DNA of 64,000 nt from Adiantum capillus-veneris (Eukaryota; Streptophyta; Polypodiopsida; Polypodiales; Pteridaceae), in NCBI GenBank assembly GCA_014529385.2, contig CM043963.1, positions 101,365,912 to 101,429,911 of the forward strand, read 5' to 3'. Positions 50,723-62,757 of this stretch are shown piece after piece (the stretch's first letter is position 1; each line of letters starts with the position of its first letter). The notes under the pieces are model-generated. The model searched no databases, was not told the DNA's origin, and was given only the letters and a program-made list of their open reading frames with translations. Position numbers and translations under genes: made by a program.

Positions 50723-52465
50723 TTATTGAGCGAAACTTTCCCAACCATAATAAAGAGGTAAATTAGTTCTTAGCACAAATAGCTCCCCAATCATGCTTTG
50801 AGCTACTTCATGTGCCTCTCCATTTAGAGCACATTCAATGTTTTTGATGCTCCATGCTTTGGACTTTTTTAACAGGCCTTTAATTCTGAAACACATTTCC
50901 TTCAATGAGGTGTTCTTGCTCTTCCACACACCCAACACTTGCTCCACAACTAACAAGGCATCACCTTTTATGCTCAACCTTCTAATCCCATGCTTCAAAC
51001 AAATGTGTAATACATCTTCCAAAGTAGCATAATTAGCCTCATTGTTACTATGAGTATCCCATTTGAACCCTCTCTTGCATACTAGCTTCCCCTCTGGATC
51101 ATAAAAGCGTTATACCCCCTGAAGCCGCATCATGACTCTTTCTGTATGAGCCATCAAAGAACAACACATGTGCATTAATGATTTGTGGCATTTGTTTAAC
51201 TACCCTTCTCACCACCTCTTCCTTAACAAGAATGGGATTCTCCTTGTAAGTCAATAAATCAGCTAGGGTAGCTCTTGTTTCTCCTCCACTAAAAAAGAGA
51301 ACTCAAAATCTTGCAGCTCAATTACCCATTGCTTGACCACATTTGATATGTTAGTGCCATTAATTAACTATGGCAAAAAGGTGTAACTCATTAAGAAAAC
51401 AAAAGGTCATGGTAGCAAGTTATGACAAAATCGTCGAGACAAGCAAATATTACACTCTCCATCACTACCTCTACTTCCAACAATTTTCTTTCTGCTACCA
51501 ACTTCACTCGGCTTGCACAATACATTGGCCTCATATAATGGCTTCCCTTCCCTTTTTGCAATAACATGGATCCAATGGCATCATCCCCTACTGATGGATT
51601 TACATAAAACACTTGCTCCCAATCAGGATCTTGCATGGCTCACAGCCCCCCTAATACCTCTTTCACCTCTTGAAACACTTCTTCACACTTGTTATCCCAT
51701 TGCAATGGATCATGCTTTGCCACTTGTTGTAATGGATAAAGGAGCTATGAAGACAATGGAATAAATCGCACCATGTAATTCATTTTGTGTATAAAGGTTG
51801 ACAATTTCTTTGTACTCTTAGGTGATGGAAGAAGAATAATAGACTTAACTTTGTCTGGATCAGCCTCAATGTCATTTTCTGACACCATATGGACCAATAA
51901 CTTCACCCTTGGCTATGCTAGATGAAATTTCTTTTGATTTAGTTATCCTCCACATTTATCATATTGAGCCAATACCATCTGCATCTTCTCATGGTGTTCA
52001 GCCCTACTGTTGTAGACACAAAATGCGTCCATAAAATCTTTAACACAACTACCAAATGAATGGTGACATTACCCAATTTTCTCTCTCTTGATAGAAGGAT
52101 GGTCCATTTGATAGCCCAAATGAAAATACCATGTAGAAATAACAACCCCATGGAGTAATAAAAGTTGTCTTTGTTCGATCTTTAAGAACAATCTTCAATT
52201 GAAAATAGCCTAAAAAACCATCACACACACTGTACCTCTCATAACCTACCACTGAATGCAAGATCTGATAGATGAATGGAGAGGATATGGGTTCTCCTTA
52301 GTGACTGCATTTAAGGTTTTAAAATCTACACAAATCCTCCACTTTCCATCCTTCTTTGGGCTGACCACGACTGGACTCACCCATTCTGTGGTCTCCAGTG
52401 GGACTATGAACCTTGCCTTCAATAACTTGTCCACTTCTTCCCGCAAGGCTTCCATCTGCTCTTAA
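50723..52465 (-). pseudogene. E1 RT with two RNase H domains, remnant
   Basis: RT fingers: TTEWVSPVVVSPKKDGKWRI, then CVDFKTLNAVTKENPYPL (52290-52400) and VCDGFLGYFQLKIVLKDRTK. RNase H: VNPSVGDDAIGSMLLQKG (51540-51610). Second RNase H: IKGDALLVVEQVLGVWKSKN (50920-50980). Confidence 0.85.
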
Positions 52466-52619
52466 CCCATCCTTCTTAGCCTTTGCCGCACTGACTTAGC
52501 ACCTCCCTTCAGCTCTATATGCATCTCTTCTCTTTTGAACCTCTAGTCTCTTCATATGAAGTAATGAAAAAATCACGAAAACTAGCCAATGATGTGCAAA
52601 TATATCTCCTTCTCCATAG

Positions 52620-53400
52620 CTGAGAGATCTACACTGACCATTTGTGTCATAAATTCCTACTTCTTTGACAATTCAACCTTGGTTTGCATCAGCCCTTCAA
52701 TCACTTCATAAGGCCCTTCACTTTCATCTTCAATCTCATTTGCAAATGCAACTAAACCAGACTCATGGATTTCTTTGTCCATCAAAAGAAATGCAACATC
52801 AACATCCTCATCACTGCTGGTAGTACTATCACTATCCTCGTCAGACACTGTGGAATAGTCTTCATCACTAGCCTCATCCTCATCTTCATAAAGTTCCTTC
52901 AATAGTTTCCTTGTGTCCATATTATATAGCTTCTTGGCACCTATCTTTACATAGAGGCTAATCGTACCACGTCTCTAATCTTGAACAGATCCCACTGCAT
53001 GTAACCATGGTCTGTGAGGTATAATAGGATATGCTCCCAGCCCCGCTGGCATCACATGAAAATCAACCTCCAACTTTGCATCATACTCCTCCACTTCTAA
53101 TCTCTTTACAACACCCAAACATTTTACTTTCTGATGGTTTCCCAATCTGATCCGAAAGCTTGACACCCCAGTCACTATAAGACCCATCTTCTCAACGCAT
53201 GAGTGTGTTATGACACATATTTGGGCTCCACCATTAGCATAACCTTGTCCTAGATTTTTTCTTATGTGCCACACATTTACTATTGGGAAAATGTCTGGTA
53301 GCTCATCCATTGCCAACACCTTCACTGAACCTCTCTTTTTCTCCATTGGGTTAACCATCCTCTTCCACTGTTGCTTTAGCTTAGCACCATCTCTATAAGC
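52620..53400 (-). pseudogene. E1 protease and acidic linker remnant
   Basis: The retropepsin region has QICVITHSCVEKMGL (53170-53230) and PAGLGAYPIIPHRPWL (53005-53050). A Glu/Asp/Ser-rich linker lies at 52657-52920, between protease and RT. Confidence 0.72.
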
Positions 53401-53469
53401 TACCCAAAACTAACATTTGCTTTCTTGCTTGTCAGATCCTCCTTCAAGTCATAGCTTAATTGCCCATCT

Positions 53470-54530
53470 CCTAGTGGAGAATCTGAAACATAAAACTTGC
53501 GATGCGCCCTTCTTTTCCTCTTGGCCTTGACATCCTCGTCTTCATGGCTCTTTCCCTTCTTCTTACTAGGACCTGCACCATTTCTTCCTTCCTTATCCTA
53601 TATAGTCCTCTTCCCAAAATAGGCATCACTAATATATCCTCCAGCTTTGTTGCTCTCTCCAAGATGACCACACTTATCACTTTTGTCTTTTCCTTTTCCT
53701 CTTGGGTTAATCCATTGGTTCCTTCTTCTCCCTTAATTTCAATGCCATAATCATTTGAACTAGTTAGCACCTGTCTTGGCAATGGATACATGTCTCCCCA
53801 ATCCTTGGTGGCTTATCACATTGTGGGCTGATGTGGCCCAGCCCCTCCGCAATTATAACACGTGGGTGTCTGCCTCCAGACCCTACCATTGCTTTGTCCA
53901 ACACCATTCTTGGGTTTTTGACCTTGCAAAGAATCAATACGCTAAAATTCAGACCTCCTAGGCAAAGACTCTACTTTTAGCTGACTCATTCTTCTCAGCT
54001 TCCACTCTTTGTTCCTTGCTACATCTAGTGCATCTTCATATGTCCTGGGATTCTTTAGCTCCACTCTCCAATGTATATTCTCCCAAAGACCAGCCAAGAA
54101 CCTGTCCTTATTCATCATGTCAGGTGGGGGTACCTGTGGTGCTAAGGCCTTGCACATCCGCTCCCATGCCATTGAAAACTTACATATGTACTCATCTACT
54201 AGCTCACCTTCCCTTTGCATCAAACCCTGTACTTATTGCCACACTTTGTCTGGATCTTTTGTCTTCACAAACTCCACTTCCAATCCATGCCTTAGATTGT
54301 CCCAGCTTAATCTCACAGGTGGATCACCTGCATGCAACTCCTCTTCAAATGCTTTGGACCAAACTCGTGCATCACTCTTCAAACAAATATGGAGAAGATG
54401 TAACATCTGTGCAGGATCGTGAATCTAGTTTCTAATGCAAGCCACCTCCATCTTTTCCAAAAATTCTTCCACATCTTGATCACTTCTTTCATGAAATTAG
54501 GGATAAGAAAAAGCCATGGCTACCCAAGTT
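53470..54530 (-). pseudogene. E1 gag remnant
   Basis: Capsid-like retrotransposon gag core (53942-54223): EGELVDEYICKFSMAWERMC, DRFLAGLWENIHWRVELK. A zinc-knuckle-like Cys/His cluster is near 53816-53860. The N-terminus lies near 54520. A basic/acidic tail is at 53470-53790. Confidence 0.8.
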
Positions 54531-55570
54531 TCAATGCTTTGAGAACCCCTTCTAACACAGGTGCAAGAATCCAAAACATTTTACGGACTCAATCCACAAA
54601 ACTTCAATGGAGATCAAGCTTTAGAAAAAGATGAACACATGCACATCAAATGAGTTTTCATAGTTAATGATCGAAATTACAACAGGCAAAGGGGATTCCA
54701 GTATCCCTCTTAATCTTCTTGGCCCAAACATAAAGACTATGCGTTGTTGGTAAAAAATCTTCCTATCCACATGAAAATTTATCTGGATTCTTTGTGCAAA
54801 ATGAAAAGGAGTGAACTGAGGTCTGTCGTGATTATCCATTAAAAGCCATCCATGTAGCTTCCAAGAAAGTACACTTGACTAATTACCATCTAATTTTTAC
54901 CAGAATTTTAGTAGCATAAGAACATAAATGGCTCAAATGATAAAAAAACCAGCCATCACAACTTAGAAAAATTTGGCGAGAGTTTCCTTAGAATTAGAGT
55001 AGTAAAAACCCAAAATATCGACTGTATATGTATGCATAACCTACCAACAATGGTACCCAAGCATCAAGTAGGAATCACTAGTACATAGCCTATGACAAGG
55101 TCATGAAAGGGTGCTCTAGCCACCTGTATCACCGAAAGGATCTCACACTTAAGAATCCCCCAGCTCAACAAAACCTCACCACAATCCTCTCACGAAGGTT
55201 TATGCAAATATCGTATAGTCGTCTCGGAAATGACTATCTTCCAGATCAAGTCTCAAAAATGACTAGGATTGCCAAATAAAACCAAGTATGGCTCCACAAA
55301 GACGTACAATGGCAATATACACAAGTAACGTAAAGTGACCAGCAGACAATGCGCTCAAACATGCACCAAATGATGCATACCGACTTCACAACTGCAAGTG
55401 ACTCCCACTTGCTAGCATATCACTCTACTCCAGCTACCTATACCTATGTATATCACTTGTACCTATACCTATAACATGTAACGTGTAGCCTGTAATATGT
55501 AAAGTGTAATCTGCAATCTGTAATCCCGAAGTTGAAGGAACTCAAAGAAGATCCTCCGTGGGGATGCCAA
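54531..55570. other. Unassigned, E1 leader or flank
   Basis: No coding match. 55438-55520 holds a run of short CTATACCTATA and TAATxTGTAAxGTGTAA repeats. May include the lost 5' LTR of E1. Confidence 0.4.
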
Positions 55571-55782
55571 AAGAATGTGAGCGGGATGGAAACACACACA
55601 ACACCTCTATAATCACCCAACACACACTCTTGGGATAATACACACACACACACACACAGACACACACACACACACACTATGGGGCACCACTCCGCCTACA
55701 CAATCCATGTGGTCGAGATAGGGAACACATCGATGGAGTGAGAGGAGCCATTTGCCCACTCAACACACACACACACACACAC
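55571..55782 (+). repeat. Second copy of element D module plus (CA)n tracts
   Basis: 55571-55678 matches 44801-44892 (GTGAGCGGGATGGAAACAC, then CTCTTGGGATAATACACAC). A further CA tract lies at 55764-55782. The LTR expected upstream is not recognised. Confidence 0.75.
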
Positions 55783-55806
55783 ATCAGCTCAAAGGAGGAA
55801 TATTTT

Positions 55807-56722
55807 TGATGCTTAGATACAATTGATCTTGGGCCGACACCAATGGGGAAAGTAGCTCACACCATATGGATGAAATATGCCAGATACAATCACAAATTTG
55901 AGCAGAGGCTTCACTCACACAAGAAACTTACACAACCAGACTAGCAAGAATATAGTGAGTAATTTGGCAAAATGGACAGCACCATTGCGTCTGTAACAAC
56001 CAAAAACCCCAGTCTACAATATCAACACTGCTCGAATCCGAGCTCGAAAGAGCAGTTTATGGTCAAAACAGGCTCCAAAAATAGCAAAAATTGAGTTTCC
56101 GCTGTTCCTCCTCTTCTGTCCACATTTTTTGGGGTTTTTTCTCAGGTTTTTTTAGTGTCCACACTTCACTTTATCCCCTAGGCACCTTTGGAATTTTCAT
56201 TGACCTCAAACAGACCCCGAATAGGCCAAAAAATGGCCACGCAATGCGTTTTTGTTACCTTTCTACATCCATCTGCACACCTGGCACTCAACTTTTCCCA
56301 ATAAAGGATCACACAATCACCTAAAGTGGCCCCTAAATATAGTTCTCATGATAACCTTTCTCTATAATTCATCACAAGAAAACACTCTTGTTGTGTTTTC
56401 ACTTATCCACGTGCAAGTCTTGATCCCATTCAACCTCCTGACGCCACTGGATGTCGTCTGACGCACCTGCTTACCTCATGGCGTGATCCCGCTGATAGCT
56501 TTCTCGAAAATTTTTACACTCCACCAACTCCTCATTATTATAGAAAAACACACTGATACTGGTGATACTGAAAATCAATGTACTATGTACACACTATCCT
56601 ACCTGTACACATGTGGGCCCCACGTAACCACTTGGCTCTGGAAAATATGCAATCCTTTATTCGATGAACCATGCATGTGTATGTGCATATGCGCAATCAC
56701 TTCTTCCAAAAAACTCCTAACA
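55807..56722 (-). repeat. E1-type LTR, second copy (LTR2)
   Basis: 916 bp. The plus strand runs TGATGCTTAG to ACTCCTAACA, clearly homologous to LTR1. It sits inside the 3' LTR remnant of E2 (which continues at 56723). No PBS at its left edge and no matching 5-bp flanks, so a solo or rearranged LTR is likelier than the 5' LTR of E1. Confidence 0.78.
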
Positions 56723-56890
56723 AGGCTATACTAGTGACTTGCCTTACAATACATGTGCTTGCTAAACCCCACAAAATGAAAGCCCACACACACTTTTGAC
56801 ATCAGGTGTCATGTCCATATGTACAAATTTACAAAAAACGGGGTGGCAAAAATGAGCCCAACATAGTTTGCCACACCCCAGTCTGCTACA

Positions 56891-58440
56891 TCATTCATGA
56901 TCAGCAACACAAAAGAGATCTTGTAAACCACATGAGGGAGTCTTCACTTCATCTTCATCGTTAGCCACATGATCATAAAATTCTTCAAAATGAGGCTCAT
57001 CCTCAATTACAGTCATCAACCTTGCAATATACTTCTTCAACCTATAGCCATTCACACGTGCTTTATGTGGGGTACCATCCAAGTCAGCAAGTTGATATGT
57101 GCCATTTGGAAACCTGTTTAAGACCAAGAAGGACCTTGCCACTTGATTTGAAACTTCTTTTGAAAAGTTCTATCAAGCTTACTATTGTAACGAAGCACCA
57201 TGTCACCCTTCTTGATGTCCTTGTCCTTCACCTTTTCATTTGCTTTTGCTTGATTGTTCTTCGAGACCTACGCATAATGCTCAAAAGCTAGCAGCCTATC
57301 CAATTGTACACATTGCGAATATAGAATCCTTTCCTTGAATGCATCATTGGGATTTTCTTCAAGCTTTAGCATAATCTTCAAAGTTGGTATCTCCACCTCA
57401 ATAGGAAGTAAAGCCTCTTTGCCAAAAACTAGATGGTAGGGAGAGAAACCAATACCTGATTTGATGGCAGTCTTGTAAGCCCATAGAGCACAAGGTATCT
57501 CTAAATCCCAAGTCTTCACATTGTTTCTTGTCATCTTTGTAAGCATCCTTATGAGCTCTCCATTAAACTCTCGGGGGGTTCACTATGTGTAAAACTACCA
57601 TATCACGTGCGTTCAAGACACGTTTGTAAAACCCCTTATCTGTGAATTTTGTTAGGAATATAATGTACCCTTTTCTTTTAAAATCTGTAAGTTTTTTTCA
57701 AATTTGAAAAAATAATGTCCTTTTGTATATATATTTTTGTAAGTTTCAAGAACTTTAAATACCCTTCTATTGAACTCACGTGATAGGCTACATTTTTCTT
57801 AGGTGACCTCCCCGGGATTAAACTTTTCATTCATGCCATTGCATGGGGGATAAGATGGAGTAGTAAACCTGCGATGCACATGAAGCTTCTCACATAGATA
57901 ATCCACCAGCTCTCCCCTGAAACCTAGACCCTAGTCAGAAAGTAACTCCAATGGCATGCCAATTTGTAGCAAATATCTTCATATATTAATTGAGAAACAT
58001 CTTTGCTCATGATGTGCTTAATAGATTTGCCACCTGGATAGATAGTCAACAACAATAAGTATGTAACATTTGCCTCTAGCTGTCATAGGTAGAGGACCTA
58101 TTGCATCAATACCCCACTTCTCAAACACATCATAAGACACAATAGTGCCTATAATTTCTGATTTGAGAACCCTATTTTCCATGCTTTGACACTCTTTACA
58201 AGACTTGCACCAATGGTGAACATCACGTTGAATGCTTGGCCACACATACCCCTCCTGCAAGACTTTATTCAAAGTGATTTTTGAAGGAAAGTGACCACCA
58301 CAAGAACCCTCATGATTCTCCTCTAAAATTTTGTAAATTTCCACTTTTCTCATCACAAGATCAGCCCCCTTCATATATAAGGCATCACCAACTAGCACAT
58401 ACCTTTTGGCACGACGTATGAAGGCATACTTTTTTACTTC
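56891..58440 (-). pseudogene. E2 integrase remnant, interrupted by a MITE
   Basis: Finger and core on the right (58018-58398: GGHFPSKITLNKVLQEGYVW, HHWCKSCKECQ, WGIDAIGPLPM, LIVVDYLSRW). C-terminal FSPYHLVFGKEALLPIEVEI (57380-57450) lies on the left. The 247-bp MITE lies between (57570-57816). Confidence 0.87.
57570..57816 (+). mobile_element. 247-bp MITE, copy 3 (8-bp TSD ATTAAACT)
   Basis: Same length and orientation as copy 1, with ATTAAACT at 57562-57569 and 57817-57824. Starts CTCGGGGGGTTCAC and ends GACCTCCCCGGG. Confidence 0.94.
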
Positions 58441-58521
58441 TCCAACTTTGATGGAAGCATACTTATTTGTAGAAACCCTTCCTCCCTTTCTAAAGATTTC
58501 CTTACCAAATAAAGAGGAGAA

Positions 58522-60000
58522 TCAGCCTCCCGTACAATTGTCCAATTGAATCCTGTGCTGCACCATGTGCTTCTTCAATTTGAGATTTGTCCACATGCTT
58601 AAACTCCAAGCTTCAAAATTCTTAAGCAGATTCTTCACTTGAAAACATACATTTTTCAGCCTTGGATTCTTACTTTGCCACACCCCAAGTACTTGCTTAA
58701 CCACCAAAAGAGCATCACCTCTTACCCTCACATGATGGAGGCCAAGCTCAAGGCAAAGGGTGAGACCTTTCTCCAAAGCAGCATACTCAGCTTCATTGTT
58801 GCTTTGTGTTGTAAGCTTCAAACTCTTTTTAGTTACCAAAGCACCTTGAGGATCGTAAATTACAACACCTCCTGAAGCTTCACCATGCGATTTCCTGTAA
58901 GAGCCATCAAAAAATAATAGATAGGCATTATCTATGTCAGGGGCTTCCATGTGTTGCTTCTTCACTGTGTCCTCCTTAAGAAGAAGAGGGATTTTGTTAT
59001 AAGTAAGAAAATCAGCCAGTGTAGCCCTTGTACTCTCCTCAACAAGAAAAGAGAATTGGAATTCCCGTAACTCCACAGTCCACTTCATGAGCCTCTTTGA
59101 CAAAGTAGGGCTATTCACCAACTGAGGTAGAAGAGTGTATCTAGTGAGGAATGTGAATGGTTTAGGGAGAAGGTAGTGCTTAAACCTTTTACATTCATAA
59201 ATCCCACTCATCATAATGAGCTCCACCTCGATATAGACTCTTTCCACCTCTAGCTTCACCCTGCTAGCACAATAGTTAGGCTTCATGTAGTGGGAGTTGT
59301 TACCTCTTTGAAGAAGCATAGCTCCAATGGCATCCTCACCTACTGATGGATTCACATAAAAATCTTTATTCCAATTAGGAGCTTGCATCGCAGGAAGAGA
59401 ACCAAAAAACTCTTTGATACCTTGACAAACTTCTTCACATTCATTTGTCCATTGTAGAGGATCCAACCTTGCTACTTGTTGTAGAGGATATAGAAGTTGA
59501 GAGGACAAAGGAATGAACCTTTCCATATACTTCACCTTTTGAATGAAAGTAGAAGGTTGCTTTGTATCCTTAGGTGATGGGAGGAGCACCAAAGCCTTCA
59601 CTTTGTCAGGATCCACTTCAATATCATTCTTTGAAATCATATGTCCCAGAAACTTCACTCTTGGTTGAGCAAGATGACACTTCTTTGGGTTGAGTTGACC
59701 TCCACTTTCATCATATTGCTTAAATGCCATCCCAAGCTTTGCACAATGATCCTTTCTAGAGCTATAAACACAAAATTCATCAATAAGGTCCTTCACAAAC
59801 TTGCCAAGAAAGGGAGAGAACACCTTATTAACGTGCTTTTGATACCATGCACATCCATTCATAAAACCAAAAGGAAGCACACAATAACAAAAGAATCCCC
59901 ATGGTGTGATAAATGTGGTTTTCTTTGATCTTCTAAATCCAAGGTGAGCTGAAAATATCTAGAGAATCCATCACATACACTGTAACTCTCATGCTGCATT
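58522..60000 (-). pseudogene. E2 RT with two RNase H domains, remnant
   Basis: A 452-residue open stretch at 58522-59880. RT palm and thumb: LPFGFMNGCAWYQKHVNKVF, LIDEFCVYSSRKDH, CHLAQPRVKFLGHMIS. RNase H: KDFYVNPSVGEDAIGAMLLQ. Second RNase H: YLLFFDGSYRKSHGEASGGV, QSNNEAEYAALEKGLTLCLE, VRGDALLVVKQVLGVW. Useful as the reference for domain order in A, E1 and E3. Confidence 0.9.
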
Positions 60001-61500
60001 CCATTTATATGCCCATACCAAAATAATCATGCATATAAAACGTTATTATATGCTGAAATCCTGTATAATCACTGTATTGCCCGTTTAATTTTTTTCGATC
60101 GAAATAATTTTTGATCAAAAGATCTTTCAATAAAAAAATATTTCGATGGAAAAATATCTTATATAAGAAACTGTCACCCATTTCGATTGAAAGCAGTTCT
60201 AGAGCTTCAGGAGATTGTTGAGACAGATAGAGCTTCAGATTGTGAGAGTTTGAGGAGGATTTTGGGACAGCCAGAGCTTGAGGTAAAATTTTCAACTTGT
60301 ATGGCTCTTTTCTAAGTTGTTTTTGTGTGTTGTGCCAGACTCGTGTGGTGCAATTGTTTTACTCTCCCCACAAAGTAGTTGGCTTGCAAGTTATAAGGCC
60401 ACTTCGTGGTGTGTAGCCATCCGGCTCACTCCAGAATGGAGAAGGGTTTAAGAGAGACTTAGATTCTCACTTGTGTCGTACAGTTGTCTATCTCTCACCA
60501 TAGGGTTGAGTTTAGGGTTTAGTGGTCGATTCGTGGTGTGCAGTAGGCATGATGCTACACCTCTCACTCCAGAGTGGCCTATAGGTTGCTCAATTTTAGA
60601 TTAGCTCAAATTATTGTTTGTTTCACGTACACACAAGAGTTTCTATTCGTCAAATAGAGAGTGGAGAGATGCATAGTTTATGCCCTCTTCATCTTTGTGT
60701 GACGCACTGGTTACTCTTGTGTTTTGAACTCCAAAGACACGTCATTATTCATCAATAGATGACTTGGTGTTGTCTTGGATGTAAATACATACAATATTCG
60801 GGCTGCATCTGAGATTGTTAAGTTGTCCGTTGATGTTTGTGTTGTGAGTTCTACACACTTCATCAGCGATTGGATTTGGTCACATGATTGTTCTTACTAC
60901 ATAGAAAAACGAGGGATACATTTGTCTATCTAAGAGTGAATAGATGCATACCTATGCCCTCTTCATCTTAGCATGACACGCCTTGTATTTTTTGATTCGT
61001 CGATACACCACTTATCAATAAATGAATTGGTGTTGTCTTGGATGTAAATATGTATGATGTTTGACCACAATCCAAGATCTTTAAATTATCCATTGATGGT
61101 TGTGTTGTGCATTCCACACACTTCATCAGGGATAAGATTGATCAAACTATCAATCAACATTACAACAATGTCCAAGACTTGCGTTGAGTGTACCTCACAC
61201 CAGCTTGGTTGTTCACATTCACGCTCTGATCGTTTACGTGTATTATGTAGCGCACATAACAGGGTCTAGTTCTTGTGATGAGCGTACCTCACACTCCTGG
61301 CCTGTTCACCTCTTTCCATTTCTCTCTTTGTGTATTCTCCTCTTTATTGTACAATGTATGTATTGCAATCAATATATATTGTTGTTTGCTATGAATTCAA
61401 TCAAATTGTGTATGAAATCTGGATTAACAAACATGACACAAATTTGATAGTTTTTCTTCTTCTGTGAGAACATTTATGCTATAAGATTATATCTTGCACA
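60001..61500. other. Unassigned region with a TATA-like box and ~270-bp direct repeats
   Basis: Starts at the E2 break. A TTATATAAG box lies at 60159-60167. 60410-60570 holds two related segments (TTCGTGGTGTG ... CTCACTCCAGA.TGG). About 60620-60895 and 60895-61150 are two diverged ~270-bp direct repeats sharing TATGCCCTCTTCATCTT and TTGGTGTTGTCTTGGATGTA. Resembles an LTR or leader, but edges are unclear. Confidence 0.5.
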
Positions 61501-61501
61501 T

Positions 61502-62179
61502 ATGGAAGATATTAAGCTGGCGAAACATCACCAAAAAATTGTCTTCAAAGTGATAATACGTCACTTTCATCCCATGCCAGAGCTTGAGCTTCATCATTGC
61601 CTAAATCCCTCGGCTCTGGAACAGTATTACCAGTTCACTGAGGCTTTATCAAAGTCTATCTTTGAGTACTTTCAGCACACATTTATGCCCCAGAATGCAT
61701 TTGACATATCTTTAATGACATCAGGTTCATTATTGGACATGGTCAAGCAGTCTATTGGATAGATTGTGAATATTTTTTAGGATCTAAAAAACATTGAAAT
61801 AATTACTTTTCTAGGGGTAGCTACTCGCATACAACTTGTGCAACAGTTGTATACTGAGTTCAAGAGTAAGGGAAAGTTGGAAAGAGCAACAAAGTGCACG
61901 AGAGTGGAAGTCATCTCTTTCGATGCTACTATAGAGGGAGAGACTGCAGTTAGAGTAGAGACTCCTTCTAGTGCCACTCTTGCACTCGATCAGTCTCAAA
62001 TCCCCCCTGTGCTATATATTTTGCCAGAAATTGCAGTCTTCAATATACAAGCTCCGCAGCTGGGAGAAGGGAGATGGGAAAACATGAAATGTGTAGGTGT
62101 CACACACCTTGCCTTTAAAGAGACAATATATGCGGTGAAAATATTCAAAGTCCACTTGCATGGACCCACTGTGGATTAA
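61502..62179 (+). CDS. Unrecognised open region, two blocks
   Basis: 61502-61762 begins MEDIKLAKHHQKIVFKVIIR and includes HPMPELELHHCLNPSALEQY. 61838-62179 includes CTRVEVISFDATIEGETAV and VLYILPEIAVFNIQAPQLGE. Base composition looks coding-like, and both blocks are in the same direction as the gypsy gag downstream. I recognise no domain. It may be a host gene fragment captured or bordered by the LTR that follows, or an extra ORF at the 3' end of an old element. No start context or introns can be fixed. Confidence 0.35.
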
Positions 62180-62678
62180 CAGTCAAGGACGAAGCCTGTA
62201 GATGGCGAAGATAGTCTCACTGGGTGGGAACCGACTCTTGTGAGACGAACAACGGATCACTCAGTAATTACCACGACAGCTACCATAGTAACTCCCAAGG
62301 CATATAAATAGGACCCATTACAGTGTAATCGAGCTGGCATTTGTTGGCTGTACTTCTGCCTAGCTTTTGATTCATAATCCTTAGTTCTCGAGCTGTTCCT
62401 GAGCTACATTATCTCCATCTGTAATCTTTCATCCGTAATCCTAAACATAGCAGTCCAGTGTACTTCAACAATACATACTTTGTACTTATTCTCTTTGAAT
62501 TTGAATCTGAATCTGAACATCATTCTCAGTACTTCAGTCTGTTTCTCATTTTAGTAGATGTATTCCAGTTCAGTTTCTGTTTCCTTTCCCAGTTCTACTG
62601 TTTGAACTAACACATCACTACTAGCTATAAACTTCTAACATTGTAATCATATATCTAAAGAGACCAGCTCCAATTCCA
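62180..62678 (+). repeat. Element F 5' LTR (left edge approximate)
   Basis: A promoter-like CATATAAATAGG (62301-62312) is followed by a T/C-rich R-U5-like stretch. It ends near CCAATTCCA, just before the PBS. The left edge is not fixed because no second LTR is in the window. Confidence 0.6.
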
Positions 62679-62681
62679 TTT

Positions 62682-62700
62682 TGGCGATCACGTTGGCTAG
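62682..62700 (+). other. Element F PBS-like site
   Basis: TGGCGATCACGTTGGCTAG lies three bases after the putative LTR end. TGGCG...GTTGGC recalls the primer sites of Athila/Tat elements. Confidence 0.6.
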
Positions 62701-62757
62701 AGATGTTGCTTGTTGACCAGCAGACCCCTCTCCTAGTTTGAGTTTCAGTTGTAGTAA

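Larger units (their letters stand above)
48444..54530 (-). mobile_element. E1: Tat-like Ty3/gypsy element, broken
   Basis: Minus-strand gag, protease, RT, RNase H, second RNase H and integrase, with PPT and 3' LTR at the left. The 5' LTR and PBS were not identified; the related LTR at 55807-56722 has no PBS at the expected edge. Multiple breaks. Confidence 0.8.
56723..60000 (-). mobile_element. E2: Tat-like Ty3/gypsy element, broken, 5' part missing
   Basis: LTR end fragment (56723-56863, ending GAGCCCAACA), PPT (minus GACTGGGGTGTGGC, about 56867-56884), integrase, and RT with two RNase H domains. It stops within RT at about 60000. It has the best preserved dual RNase H stretch in the window. 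A MITE copy sits in the integrase. Multiple breaks. Confidence 0.85.

Noticed and set aside
55807-56722. LTR2 as the 5' LTR of E1
   Set aside because: No tRNA-type PBS next to its left edge, and its flanking bases do not pair with those of LTR1.
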